A stretch of 64,000 nt of DNA from Planctomycetota bacterium (GTDB taxonomy: Bacteria > Planctomycetota > UBA8742 > UBA2392), in contig JAOSKM010000001.1 in NCBI GenBank assembly GCA_027493625.1, forward strand, positions 2,318,657-2,382,656, given 5' to 3'. Shown piece after piece: positions 43,120-52,519 of the stretch. Made by a program: the position numbers and the translations under genes. Numbering within the stretch: position 1 is the first letter of the stretch; each line of letters begins with the position of its first letter. The notes beneath the pieces are model-generated. The model searched no databases. It was given only the letters and a program-made list of their open reading frames with translations, and had not been told where the DNA came from.

Positions 43120-45060
43120 ATGTCGTTGAAGCTGAAAGTCATCATCGCGGCCGTGACGCTTTCCCTGCTGGGTATCGGCCTGTTCGTGTCGTTCATGATT
43201 GCCACGCGCCTCGAGACCTACGAGGTCGAGCGCGAAATCGTGGACCGCCCCAAGCCCCGCGACCTGCTGGCCGACGACAAGCTGGAAGACAAGCAGCCGG
43301 CCTTCGACCCCGAGCTGATCGACACCCGCCCCTTCGGCCCCGTCGACAACCGCTGGCAGATCAACGCCAGTGCCGCCGTGATCCGGCTGGACGTGGCCGA
43401 CATCCGCAGCGACGAGCACGAAGCCCTGCAGCGCCTGTACCCGGATTACGCCGCCGCCGCCAAGGCACTGCGCGGCGCGGGTTTCGAGGTGCTGCCCAGC
43501 GTCAACCTGCTGGGCGGCAAGGCCAAGCAGTTCGACGACGGCCTGTACGCGGCGATGGACCAGTACATGGTCCAGAACGGCGAAGAGGGCGTGCGCGACA
43601 TCGAGCTGTGCGTGCGCCAGGTGCTGACCGAGCTCAACCCGACCGGCGAGGCCTACGCCTGGCTGTTCGCGAGCCTCGAGGTCGGGCGCTTCATCACGCC
43701 TGAAGAACACCAGCGCCGCCCGCGCCAGGTGGACCGCTTCGTGGAAGCCTTCCTGGCCGACGAAGCGCAGTCGCGACCGGTGGGCTTCTACACCTGGAAC
43801 GAGAACCTGGTGCGGGTGTTCCAGTTCCTGCGCTACCTGCAACAGCCGTTTGCCACGCGCGAGGGAACGCCCCAGCTGCTGGCCAACGCGCTTGCCCGCA
43901 ACAGCCAGGCGCGCGAGCAGTACACCCGCATGCTGGAGTTCTACGCGCACCTGACCAACCCCTTCGACAGCCTGTCGCTGCTGCCACTGACCGACGAGTT
44001 ATACAGCGGCAAGCCCCTGGCCGACGTCGCCCGCGCCGTCGGCGTGCGCAAACCCTTCGTTTCGTTCCTTCCATATTCGGACAGCAAGGAAACCTCCCTG
44101 TTCGACCGCCTCTACCCGCGCGGCCTGCCACCCACGGCCGACCTGATGGCGGACCTGATCAACGCGATCCGCAGTGGCGAGCTGGACCTGAAGCCGGGTG
44201 AAACCAGCGGCTGGTACGACTACCAGCTGTACGCGCTGGAAAGCCTGGTGCTGCCGGAGAAGGGCGAGGGCAACGACAAGCTGCTGCTGACGAAGAAGTA
44301 CAAGCTGCGCCTGCTGGAGGCTTTTAAAGCCATGGTCACCAAGACGCGCGAGACGCACATCCGGCAACTTAGCGAGGCCGTCGGCAGCGCCGCTGCGCCG
44401 CCCGAAGAAGGCCTGGCCCCGCGCCTGCGTGTTGAACCCAACCCCAGCTACTACCTGCGCATCGCCCGCAGTTACGCCTTCATCCAGAACTTCCTGGAGG
44501 CCAACGTGCAGGACCTCAACTCCATGCCCGGCTTCCGCGCCGAGGGCAACCGCGGCAAGCCCCTGGGCGAAGAGCTGGAGTCCATGCGCCTGCTGTTCTA
44601 CGGCCTGTACTTCGTGAGCTGCGAGGACATCGGCCACAAGCCGCAACTGCTGGAGGGCGAAAACGCCGACCCCGACTACACCCGCGCCATCGCCGCCGAC
44701 TGGCTGAAGAGCTGGGAGACAGACCCGGACCTCGCCGTGGACACACGCGTGGCTGTGCCGATCTATCGCGATCAGGTGGTCAGCCGCTTCTGGTGCACGC
44801 TGGGCGTACGGCCGATCCAGCTGCAGGCAGACTACGCGCGCCGCCCAAGCTGGCGCCCCCTGCCTGCCGCGGGTGAGCAGCCCCAGCCCTGGCAGGAGCT
44901 GGAGAGCTACAAGGTAATGCGCGGCGAGTGGGTGATCCTGGGTGACGATTTCGCCGAGGTGCAGAAAGGGGCGCGCGCGACACTGGCCCGCAACGAGCTG
45001 CGCCAGGCCTGCGACCAGGGTGCCAGCAAAGAAGAGATCATCCAGGCCCTGCAGAAGTAG
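43120..45060 (+). CDS. single-pass membrane protein of unknown function
   Basis: The 646-residue protein has one N-terminal membrane helix (about 7-28) and a large soluble region that is probably periplasmic. The soluble part is mostly helical, with repeated pairs rich in Leu, Ala, Tyr and Arg. Recognisable features are a charged start (EIVDRPKPRDLLADDK), a central KKYKLRLLEAFKAMVTKTRETHIRQL helix and a C-terminal EVQKGARATLARNELRQACDQGAS helix. No catalytic motif was found. It is followed 84 bases later by the vWA gene, perhaps in one operon. The start at ATG 43120 is not backed by a strong SD. Confidence 0.65.
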   Translation: MSLKLKVIIAAVTLSLLGIGLFVSFMIATRLETYEVEREIVDRPKPRDLLADDKLEDKQPAFDPELIDTRPFGPVDNRWQINASAAVIRLDVADIRSDEHEALQRLYPDYAAAAKALRGAGFEVLPSVNLLGGKAKQFDDGLYAAMDQYMVQNGEEGVRDIELCVRQVLTELNPTGEAYAWLFASLEVGRFITPEEHQRRPRQVDRFVEAFLADEAQSRPVGFYTWNENLVRVFQFLRYLQQPFATREGTPQLLANALARNSQAREQYTRMLEFYAHLTNPFDSLSLLPLTDELYSGKPLADVARAVGVRKPFVSFLPYSDSKETSLFDRLYPRGLPPTADLMADLINAIRSGELDLKPGETSGWYDYQLYALESLVLPEKGEGNDKLLLTKKYKLRLLEAFKAMVTKTRETHIRQLSEAVGSAAAPPEEGLAPRLRVEPNPSYYLRIARSYAFIQNFLEANVQDLNSMPGFRAEGNRGKPLGEELESMRLLFYGLYFVSCEDIGHKPQLLEGENADPDYTRAIAADWLKSWETDPDLAVDTRVAVPIYRDQVVSRFWCTLGVRPIQLQADYARRPSWRPLPAAGEQPQPWQELESYKVMRGEWVILGDDFAEVQKGARATLARNELRQACDQGASKEEIIQALQK

Positions 45061-45143
45061 CGGCACGGCCCGGGTGCACGGACAATCCTGCCGCGCACGG
45101 CGACACTGCCGCGACAAACCATCCATGATGCTATCCTCAGCCC

Positions 45144-45665
45144 ATGCTCGAGTTCGCCCGTGAGCGGTGGCTGTGGCTGTTCCTGCTGGTCGGCGTGTTC
45201 TACGTCGCCTGGTGGTTCGCGCGCCGCTACCGCACACAGCGCGTGACCTACGGCCTGATCTGGCAGCGCGTCGCCAGGCGCGTGCTGCCCCCGGCCCGGA
45301 AACGCATGCTGCGCACGGTGCTGACCCTGCTGGTGTCGGGCGTGATGCTGGGTGCCATCGTGCTCAAGGCCGCCGGCCTGCAGCGCCCGGCCGCCGAGCA
45401 GCCGGCGCCCTTGCTGGTGTTCATCCTGCTGGACAACTCGCCCAGCATGCGCGCCCGCGAGGGCGACCAGACCCGCCAGCAGCTTGCGGCCCAGCGCGCC
45501 CAGCAGATCGTGGATGCCATGGGTGAGCACGATCGCGCCATGCTGGCCTGGAAGAAAGACGGCCGCCTGCTGCTGGGCCCCTGGCTGAAGCCCGGCGACA
45601 AGGTGGGCAACCCGCAACCCGTGGATCTGGTCGAACCACCGCGGAGATCAAGCAAACCGACTTGA
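45144..45665 (+). CDS. BatA-like vWA protein, N-terminal part (frameshifted)
   Basis: The first 165 codons encode two membrane helices (about 8-25 and 57-77; WLWLFLLVGVFYVAWWF) as in BatA/aerotolerance proteins, then the start of a von Willebrand A domain with MIDAS motif LLDNSPSM (about 96-103). The frame then reaches a stop at 45663-45665 after LVEPPRRSSKPT. The natural continuation (TAEIKQTDLNAIPAPPD) lies in the frame of the next entry, so a one-base indel near 45635 splits one gene of about 655 residues. Confidence 0.7.
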   Translation: MLEFARERWLWLFLLVGVFYVAWWFARRYRTQRVTYGLIWQRVARRVLPPARKRMLRTVLTLLVSGVMLGAIVLKAAGLQRPAAEQPAPLLVFILLDNSPSMRAREGDQTRQQLAAQRAQQIVDAMGEHDRAMLAWKKDGRLLLGPWLKPGDKVGNPQPVDLVEPPRRSSKPT

Positions 45666-47110
45666 ACGCGATACCGGCGCCTCCCGACCTGCCCGCAGAG
45701 CCAACTCCGTACCGCATCTCCATTGAATTGAGCGACTACACATTTTTCTCAGCGCGCAACGTCTTCACTAATCTGGAACTCCTGGAAACAGCGAAGCTGC
45801 CCCGTAGGCTCCAGCAAGCCGGAGTTTGGTTCCGGGAGCTGGGCGTTGCGGCGACGAGGGAGGCAATCGGCCCCGCACGGATCACCGATCGGATCCTGTC
45901 CGCGGCGTACATCCCGCCCACGCCCGGGGACGGCACGGCCGGCGCGATTGTGCTGACCACGCGCAAGGGCGGTACCGTAACGGCCCGTGAACTCTCGACC
46001 GGTAAGACGCTGGACGTGGCGCTGGATGCGACTACCGGCGCGCAGCGCGTGGTGCTGCCGATCCAGCCGGAGCCTCTGCGCGTGCGCATCGCGCTGGCCG
46101 CGCCCGACGCGCTGCCGGAGGACGACGCCATCACCGTAACCCTCGACCCGCCGCGGCTGGCGAGCGTGGCCCTGTGCTACCCGGCCGCCGACGGCGAGCC
46201 CAACCCCATCCTGATGGATGCCCTGCGCGGCCTGCTGCCCGGCCGTGAAGTCACGCCGGTCGCGATGCCCGGCAGCGCCGTGCAGGCCGACCTGCTGGTA
46301 TGCGACCGCGTGCTGCCCGGCGACTACGACGCCCGCTTCCTGCTGTGCTTCGGCGTGCTGCCGGACGCCGACGGTGTTGTCGATCCACCCGCCGAGGCCG
46401 AGCCCAACATGCAGTTGCGCATAGAGCCGCCGGCCGAGGCGGGCTTTGAGGTGCCGGAGCTGACGCTGCTTTCCGCGCGCGAGGCACTGCCCCTGCGCGA
46501 TGGCCACCGCCTGCTGCCCCTGGCGGCGCTGCTGGACGGGCGCGCGCTGATTGGCGTACGGCACGGGGCGAACGAGCTGCTGTACTGCGGATTCGTGCCG
46601 CACCAGAGCACGCTGCTGCAGGAGCCGCCGGGACTGCTGCTGCTGATGCGCTGGCTGAACGCTGTGCAGGCCGGCCCGCGCCAGAAGCTGCCGCTGTTCG
46701 TGAACGCACGGCAGGAAGCGGAGTTCGAGCTGGAACAGCCAGGCACGTTGAAACTGCGGCTGGCCGACGACGCGCCCTGGCTGCCCAGCTACGGCCCGCG
46801 CGAGTACGAAGTGACCTCCGGTCCCGACGGCCGCGGCAAGCTGGGGCCCTTTGTGATCCCCGGTGAGTACGTGATCTCGCAGGACGGCCGCGAGATCGGG
46901 CGCCTGAACGCGTTCACGGATTTCTCATGGACTGACCCCGTCTGGGGCGACACGCCGCCGCCCGACCCCGGCCGGCTGGACCTCGACCGGCTGTTCGCGC
47001 CGCAGGCGCAGCCCGACTGGCGCGACGCCCTGCCCGGCCTGCTGCTGTGGATCGCGCTGGGCCTGATGCTGCTGGAGTGGCTGCTGTGGCTGCTCGGCGT
47101 GACTGAATAG
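45662..47110 (+). CDS. BatA-like vWA protein, C-terminal part
   Basis: This is the continuation of the vWA protein. It includes the second half of the vWA fold, an Ig-like/beta segment (IVLTTRKGGTVTARELSTGK, about 94-113 of this frame) and a large alpha/beta domain with FLLCFGVLPDAD that resembles the glutamine-amidotransferase-like domain of Planctomycete BatA relatives. It ends with a membrane helix (LPGLLLWIALGLMLLEWLLWLLG). The protein is inner-membrane, with its bulk in the periplasm. The overlap of its apparent start with the preceding stop is a by-product of the frameshift. It converges on the crp-like gene. Confidence 0.7.
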   Translation: MNAIPAPPDLPAEPTPYRISIELSDYTFFSARNVFTNLELLETAKLPRRLQQAGVWFRELGVAATREAIGPARITDRILSAAYIPPTPGDGTAGAIVLTTRKGGTVTARELSTGKTLDVALDATTGAQRVVLPIQPEPLRVRIALAAPDALPEDDAITVTLDPPRLASVALCYPAADGEPNPILMDALRGLLPGREVTPVAMPGSAVQADLLVCDRVLPGDYDARFLLCFGVLPDADGVVDPPAEAEPNMQLRIEPPAEAGFEVPELTLLSAREALPLRDGHRLLPLAALLDGRALIGVRHGANELLYCGFVPHQSTLLQEPPGLLLLMRWLNAVQAGPRQKLPLFVNARQEAEFELEQPGTLKLRLADDAPWLPSYGPREYEVTSGPDGRGKLGPFVIPGEYVISQDGREIGRLNAFTDFSWTDPVWGDTPPPDPGRLDLDRLFAPQAQPDWRDALPGLLLWIALGLMLLEWLLWLLGVTE

Positions 47111-47115
47111 CACTC

Positions 47116-47212
47116 GTCGCGGCAACGTCGCCGCGACCACCGGCAGGATTGCCGGTGCCACCCAGCCGCATCCAAATGCACCCGGGCCGGGGTTTTCCCC
47201 GGCCCGGATGCG
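47116..47212. terminator. three stem-loops between convergent genes
   Basis: Stems: GTCGCGGC/GCCGCGAC (47116-47137), CACCGGCA/TGCCGGTG (47138-47158) and an 11-bp CCGGGCCGGGG-TTTT-CCCCGGCCCGG (47182-47207). The last is symmetric and can end transcription in both directions, though its T tracts are weak. Confidence 0.7.
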
Positions 47213-47230
47213 TGAGCGATGCTGTGCGGT

Positions 47231-47920
47231 TTAGCTTTCGGCCATCTGGCGCAGGCGCTTGCGGTTCAGGATGGTGACCCGCTTGCCGCTGGCGCGCAGG
47301 ATGCCTTCTTTTTCCATGCGGCTGAAGCCGCGCGACACGACCTCGCGGACGGTGCCGATCTGGGCGGCGATTTCGGACTGGGTGTAGGGCAGCACCACCA
47401 GCAGTTCGGCGTCGCCGGCGTCCGGGTGGTTGTCAGCGATCCAGCCGTCCAGCCAGTTGGCCAGGCGGTTGTGGGCGTCTTTCAGGCTGAGCTGGTCCAC
47501 CAGGTCCAGCATGCTGCTGTAGCGGCGCGACTGTTCTTTCAGGATCGCGACGGCCAGCTTGGGCTCGCGGTGCATGATCTCGCGGATCGCCGAAAGGTCG
47601 ATCTCGGCGATCTCGGTGGTCGCGCGCGAGATGCAGTTCACCGGCACGGTGCGGTACGGGTCGGTCAGCGAGCTGAGCCCGAACGCTTCATGAGGCTTGG
47701 CGTAGCCGAATACCTGCTCTTTGCCGGCCTTGTTGACGCGGTAGAACTTGAGCTGGCCGGAAAGCACGACGCAGAAGGCCTTGGGCGGCTGGCCTGCGTT
47801 CATGTAGACCTCGCCGTCTTCGGGGCGCTTGATGCTGGTGCGTGCTTCCAGCTGGTTCAGCGTCTCTTCGGGCAGGCCCTTGAACATAGGGATGTCTTTA
47901 AGAGTGTCGGTGGTGTGCAT
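47231..47920 (-). CDS. CRP/FNR-family transcriptional regulator
   Basis: The 229-residue regulator has a cyclic-nucleotide-binding beta-roll (about 12-120) with GEVYMNAGQPPKAFCVVLSGQLKFYRV and a long dimer helix. The winged HTH (about 165-225) contains TQSEIAAQIGTVREVVSRGFSRMEKEG. The ligand pocket arginine region reads DPYRTVPVNC, similar to the R-S/T phosphate-cassette of cAMP-binding members, and there are no N-terminal FNR cysteines. It may respond to the cyclase made at 4203-6422. SD AAAGGAAA precedes ATG 47920. Confidence 0.92.
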   Translation of the reverse strand: MHTTDTLKDIPMFKGLPEETLNQLEARTSIKRPEDGEVYMNAGQPPKAFCVVLSGQLKFYRVNKAGKEQVFGYAKPHEAFGLSSLTDPYRTVPVNCISRATTEIAEIDLSAIREIMHREPKLAVAILKEQSRRYSSMLDLVDQLSLKDAHNRLANWLDGWIADNHPDAGDAELLVVLPYTQSEIAAQIGTVREVVSRGFSRMEKEGILRASGKRVTILNRKRLRQMAES

Positions 47921-48004
47921 CTGATGTTTCCTTTACCTATTAGGGTGGACAGCCCGCGCCCAGCTACGGAACGAATATGCCTTGCGTCGCCTTCCCGGAC
48001 CGCC

Positions 48005-48325
48005 CTAGAACATTCCCGGGAAATTCATGCCGCCGGTCACTTTGCCCATCTCGGCCTGTCGAAGCTCATCTGCCTTCTTCAGCCCGTTGTTGACCGCCGC
48101 CACCACCAGGTCTTCCAGCAGTGACATGTCTTCCGTGTCCACGGCTTCGGGGTTGATCTCAATCTTCACCAGCTCATTGGCGCCCGAGCAGATCACTTTG
48201 ACCAGCCCGTCACCGGCCGAGCCTTCGACGTAACGTTCCTTCAGTTCTTCCTGGATCTTGCCCATGTCGCGCTGCATGCGCTGGGCCTGCTTCATCAATT
48301 CACTGAAATTGCCTAAGCCTGACAT
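48005..48325 (-). CDS. ybaB: YbaB/EbfC nucleoid-associated protein
   Basis: The 106-residue DNA-binding dimer has the family pattern: long helix MKQAQRMQRDMGKIQEELKE, strand pair VEGSAGDGLVKVICSGANELVKIEINPEAV, then helix LLEDLVVAAVNNGLKKADEL and a Gly/Met/Phe tail. ATG 48325 with GGAG fits the family start better than the 48346 alternative. It lies next to dnaX on the same strand, the classic dnaX-ybaB arrangement, although the usual recR is absent here. Confidence 0.94.
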   Translation of the reverse strand: MSGLGNFSELMKQAQRMQRDMGKIQEELKERYVEGSAGDGLVKVICSGANELVKIEINPEAVDTEDMSLLEDLVVAAVNNGLKKADELRQAEMGKVTGGMNFPGMF

Positions 48326-48406
48326 AGCATCTCCGTGTAGTGCCAAAATATATAAATGACTGGTTATCTTGAATCAAGAGTAGAATGTGACGAATTGCGA
48401 AACGCC

Positions 48407-49729
48407 CTAAGTAGCGCCAAATTGACGCTTTACGGCGTCAAGCGCAGTCTTTTCCCGGGCGCTCAGGGGGCGCTCACTACCCTCGGTTGCAGGGGCGTTT
48501 TGTGCGGGTTTTGGTTCTTGCGGTGGCTGTTCCCTACCCGCAGGTGTAATATTTTTTATCACTTCTGATACAGTGGCGTCTGACAGATCGTCAAGTCGCG
48601 CCAGCAGCGCCTCCAGCGGCTCCAGCCGCCCCACCATCGACAATTTGACTAAAGTTGTCTCTACAAGCACACGCGGGAACGCCGCACGCCGCACCCGCTG
48701 GCGGCAGTCCGTCAGCAGCTCCGCCAGGTACACCAGCCCGTGGATGCCGTAGGCTTGCGCCACCTGGCGCAGGGCCGGCAGCTCGTTGTCCGGCACGTCC
48801 AGGCCGCGCGTGTCCGCGCCCCCGGCCGCCACCAGCAGCAGCGTGCGCGCCAGGCCCACCAGCGAAGCCAGCACCTCGGCCACGTCTTTCCCGCTGTCGA
48901 ACACCTCTTCCGCGAACAGGATGCCCGCCCGCGCGTCGCCGCCGGCCAGCGCCGTCAACAACTCGAGCAGCTTCGCGCGGCCGATCAGGCCAAACACGCG
49001 CTCGGCGTCTTCCAGGCCGGGCTCGGCGCCGGAGAAAGCGACCAGTTGGTCAACCTTGCCCAGGGCGTCGCGCATGCCGCCCTCGGCCATTTCGGCCACG
49101 GCGCGCAGTACGCCATCCTGCGGGTGCAGGTTCTCCCTGGCGCAGATGGCCTCGAGCCATGCCACGATTTCGCTGAGCGTCACGCGCCGGAAGTCATAGC
49201 GCTGGCAGCGCGAGAGGATGGTCTCCGGTATCTTCTCCGGGTTGGTGGTGGCGAGAATGAACTTCACGTGGGGCGGCGGCTCTTCGATCGTCTTCAGCAG
49301 CGCGTTGAAGGCGCTGGTCGAGAGCATGTGCACCTCGTCGATGATGAAGATGCGGAACCTGCCGCGCGCGGGGCGGGTCTCCACGGATTCGAGGCGTTCG
49401 CGCACGTCATCGACGCGGCTGTTGCTGGCCGCGTCCATCTCGACCACGTCGAGGTCTTCGCTGCGGGCGATGTCGCGGCAGCTGGCGCACTTTCCGCAGG
49501 GTTCAAAATCGCCGGGCTTTCTTTCCAGGCAGTTCAACGCGCTGGCCAGGATGCGGGCCGAGCTGGTTTTGCCCGTTCCGCGCGAGCCGGTGAACAGGAA
49601 GGCCTGCGCCACCCGGTTGGTGTTGATCGCGTTGCTGAGCGCCTTCACCACGTGGGGCTGCCCCACCAGGTCCGCAAACTTCGCGGGCCGGTACTTGCGG
49701 GCGAGCACGGTGTAGCCGGGTTCAGCCAT
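48407..49729 (-). CDS. dnaX: DNA polymerase III subunit gamma/tau
   Basis: DnaX is the clamp-loader ATPase. The 440-residue protein has the Walker A GSRGTGKTSSA (about 48-58), a zinc module with four cysteines (CLERKPGDFEPCGKCASC), Walker B IIDEVHMLS and sensor 1 LATTNPEKIPETILSRCQRYDF, then domains II and III. The C terminus is short (ends AREKTALDAVKRQFGAT), so it looks like gamma without a long tau tail. The start MAEPGYTVLARKYRP at 49729 is family-typical. It is intact in one frame. Co-oriented with ybaB. Confidence 0.96.
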   Translation of the reverse strand: MAEPGYTVLARKYRPAKFADLVGQPHVVKALSNAINTNRVAQAFLFTGSRGTGKTSSARILASALNCLERKPGDFEPCGKCASCRDIARSEDLDVVEMDAASNSRVDDVRERLESVETRPARGRFRIFIIDEVHMLSTSAFNALLKTIEEPPPHVKFILATTNPEKIPETILSRCQRYDFRRVTLSEIVAWLEAICARENLHPQDGVLRAVAEMAEGGMRDALGKVDQLVAFSGAEPGLEDAERVFGLIGRAKLLELLTALAGGDARAGILFAEEVFDSGKDVAEVLASLVGLARTLLLVAAGGADTRGLDVPDNELPALRQVAQAYGIHGLVYLAELLTDCRQRVRRAAFPRVLVETTLVKLSMVGRLEPLEALLARLDDLSDATVSEVIKNITPAGREQPPQEPKPAQNAPATEGSERPLSAREKTALDAVKRQFGAT

Positions 49730-49815
49730 GGTTGCATTGGACCCGCCGCTGCGGGTGCGGTCAATGACGGGTCGGTTTCGGCCCAGGCCGCATCCACCCG
49801 GTCACCGATCCCGGT

Positions 49816-50958
49816 TCACGCCCTGGCCGAGGCTTGCTCCACCGCCATGGCGTGGAAACGCCGGAACAGGTGCAGGCTGTCGTGCGGCCCCGGGCTGGCC
49901 TCCGGGTGGTACTGCACGCTGAACACCGGCAGCGACTTGTGCCTGATTCCACTCACCGTGCCGTCGTTCTGGTTGATGTGGCTGACCTCGACGTCCGCGG
50001 GCAGGCTCTCCGGGTCCGTGGCGAAGCCGTGGTTCTGGCTGGTGATCTCCACCTTGCCGGTCGCCAGCTCTTTCACCGGGTGGTTCGCCGCGTGGTGGCC
50101 GAACTTCAATTTGTACGTGCGGCCGCCGAAGGCCCAGGTCAGCAGCTGGTGGCCGAGGCAGATGCCGAAGATCGGCAACTTCTTCTCAACCAGTTTTTGA
50201 TCTCGCGGATCGCGTAGTCCAGCGCCGCCGGGTCGCCGGGGCCGTTGCTCAGGAACACCGCGTCGGGCCCCCAGGCCAGGATTTCCTCGGCCGTGGCCGT
50301 GGCGCAGAACACGCGCACCTTGAAGCCGACCTGCACCAGGCAGCGCAGGATGTTCTTCTTGGCGCCGTAGTCGATGGCCGCGCATTTGAGGCCGCGCCCG
50401 CTGCCCGTCAGCACGCTGTCCTCGGCGAAGGGCGAGTCGTAGCCGCTGTTCAGGTCGTAGGGCTCGTGGTTGCTGACCACCTTGACCAGGTCCTGCCCTT
50501 CCATGGTGGGGCTGGCCTTCACTTCCTTTAACAGCGCGTCGGCGTCCTGCTCGGCTGCGATCACGCCGCGCATGGCGCCGTGTTTGCGCAGGTGCAGGGT
50601 CAGCGCGCGGGTGTCGAGGCCGTCGATGCCCGGCACGCCGCAGGCGCGCAGGTAATCGTCCAGGGTGCGCTGGCTGCGGTGGTTGCTGACGATGCCGCTC
50701 AATTCGCGGCACACGAAGCCGCTGAGCCAGGGCTTGTCGGCCTCGTCGTCCTCGAGGTTGATGCCGTAGTTGCCGATCTGCGTGGCCGTCATGGTCACGA
50801 TCTGGCCGGCGTAGCTGGGGTCGGTGATGATTTCCTGATAGCCGCTCAGCGCCGTGTTGAACACCACTTCGCCGAAGCCTTTTTGCTGCGCCCCAAAGTC
50901 GGCCGCGGAAGGCGCGGCCGTCTTCAAGCAGCAGGATTCCGGGTGACCGTTTCTTCAT
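49816..50958 (-). CDS. carA: carbamoyl-phosphate synthase small subunit (two frameshifts)
   Basis: CarA provides ammonia from glutamine for carbamoyl phosphate. The joined protein of about 380 residues starts at ATG 50958 ([17 protein letters not shown]). It shows [24 protein letters not shown], the class I amidotransferase nucleophile GICLGHQ, and the catalytic His/Glu in [10 protein letters not shown]. The first frameshift is near 50905-50920 and the second at the A5 run 50196-50200 (adding one A gives [18 protein letters not shown]). The middle section reads in the frame from 50927 to about 50200. Domain order is normal. carB is not in the window. Confidence 0.92.
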   Translation of the reverse strand: MKKRSPGILLLEDGRAFRGRLWGAAKRLRRSGVQHGAERLSGNHHRPQLRRPDRDHDGHADRQLRHQPRGRRGRQALAQRLRVPRIERHRQQPPQPAHPGRLPARLRRAGHRRPRHPRADPAPAQTRRHARRDRSRAGRRRAVKGSEGQPHHGRAGPGQGGQQPRALRPEQRLRLALRRGQRADGQRARPQMRGHRLRRQEEHPALPGAGRLQGARVLRHGHGRGNPGLGARRGVPEQRPRRPGGAGLRDPRDQKLVEKKLPIFGICLGHQLLTWAFGGRTYKLKFGHHAANHPVKELATGKVEITSQNHGFATDPESLPADVEVSHINQNDGTVSGIRHKSLPVFSVQYHPEASPGPHDSLHLFRRFHAMAVEQASARA

Positions 50959-51001
50959 GGGCGGGAAGTATAGGGGCATCGGCCCAAGGTGCAACGGATC
51001 G

Positions 51002-52376
51002 TCAGGGGACTGTCCCCGGCGCTTGCGCCGAGGGACTGTCCCCGTTGTGGAGCGCTTCAGCAGCAGCCTGACGACGGGGACAGTCCCCAACTGCGGGGAC
51101 AGTCCCCGGCCGGCGCCAGAAGTGGAAAAACACGCCGGCCCAGATCAGCAGCACTCCCAGCGTGGGCGTACCCCAGATCGCCATGCGGTCGAACGGCGAA
51201 AACCTGTCCAGCAATGGCACATAGCACAGCAGCAGCGCAGCCCCCAGCGCGGCATACGCCGGGCGCTGGTCGTTCGCGCGCAGGCACCAGGCCGCCAGCG
51301 GCCCCAGCACCAGCAGCAGCAGGCACAGGTGGTGTGGCCAGAACAGCAGGTTCGCCAGCGCCGCGGACAGCAATGCCAAACCCAGCACCGCGCTGCGCGC
51401 CAACCGCGAGTTTCGACAGCGCCAGGCCAGCAGCATCGACAGCCCGCCCAGCAAAGCCGCCAGCCCCAGCGCGCCGTAGCGCACCACGCCGTCGGGCAGC
51501 TCGCTCAGCAGCGGCGAGCGCCCTTCACTCTGCAGCGAAAGCCGGTGGTCGTCGCTGAACCAGCGGCGCGCCACGGCCGTCAGAGAGTTGTTCGGCGCGC
51601 GCGAGCCCCCCAGGCCCGAGGCGTTGCCGGCCTCGAGGCGCGGCTTCACGATGCTGTCCAGGTAGTCGCCGTGCAGGCTGACGTTCGAGCTGACGCCTTC
51701 TCCCAGCCCGTAGTTCGGCACGCTGTACACCAGCGGGCGCCGCCCACAGCAGCAGCATGCCGGCCGCCATGCCGGCTGCCGCTTTAAAACGCTTCTGCGC
51801 CAGCAGGATCGGCAGCAGCACCACCGGGATCACCTTCAGGTGGGTGGCGGCCGCCAGCAGCAGCCCGCCGCGCAGGGGTTTGTCGCGCTCGATCAGCCAT
51901 CCGCCGGCCAGCAGCGCGCTGACCACCAGCATGTTGACCTGCCCCTCTTGCATGTTGGTCCACAGGGCGCCGAACAGGCCGGCGATCATCAGCAGGTAGA
52001 ACAGCCGCGCCTGCCTGCCGGCCGGCACGTCGCACAGGCCGCGGGCGGCGCGCAGGCCGGCGGCCATCAGCAGCAGCTCCAGCAGCCCCCAAAGCGCGTA
52101 GCCCGCCCAGCGCGGCAGCAGGGTGATGGGCGCGAACAGCGTGGCAAATAGCGGAGGGTAGATGAACAGGCCCACCTGGTTGGTGCCGTCCTCGGATTCC
52201 GCGTACAGGTTGCGGCCGCCGTGCAGCATGCGCTGGCCGGCTTCCCAGTACACGTCGATGTCCATCGAGGTGCCGGCCCAGAACCACTGCAGCCACAGGG
52301 CGAACACCACGAACAGCACGGCCAGGCCGCCCAGCGCGGCCGTGACGAAAACGTCGCCTCTGTCCTCAAGTTTCAT
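51002..52376 (-). CDS. GT87/DUF2029-type polyprenol-linked mannosyltransferase (frameshifted)
   Basis: The joined protein of about 457 residues has nine to eleven predicted membrane helices. The N-terminal loop [21 protein letters not shown] after helix 1 is the signature of the GT87/ArnT-like GT-C fold, with the catalytic aspartate. A central [15 protein letters not shown] helix follows. The frame breaks at about 51735 (reading [15 protein letters not shown] afterwards). Fragments are 52376-51735 and 51735-51002. It probably transfers hexose from a polyprenol phosphate outside the inner membrane. The C-terminal ~30 residues come from the GGGGACwGTCCCC repeats. Confidence 0.8.
51005..51107. 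repeat. four copies of GGGGACwGTCCCC
   Basis: Copies at 51005-51017, 51031-51043 (first base A), 51076-51088 and 51095-51107. The first two have a central T and the last two a central A, so the pairs are inverted. The minus-strand GT87 frame runs through the repeats and encodes [12 protein letters not shown] and similar residues before its stop at 51002. Confidence 0.85.
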
Positions 52377-52519
52377 TGGCCGAATTGTCGGGACGCGGGC
52401 CGCGATGCGCAAGGCACGCGCTCCGGAACCGCGGCCGGCGGATTTCCCGGGGTGCTTTCTGTTCAGGCCGGGCGCCCGGATTGCCGACTCCTGTTCTGCC
52501 GCCTCGCGGCGAGGTTCCC

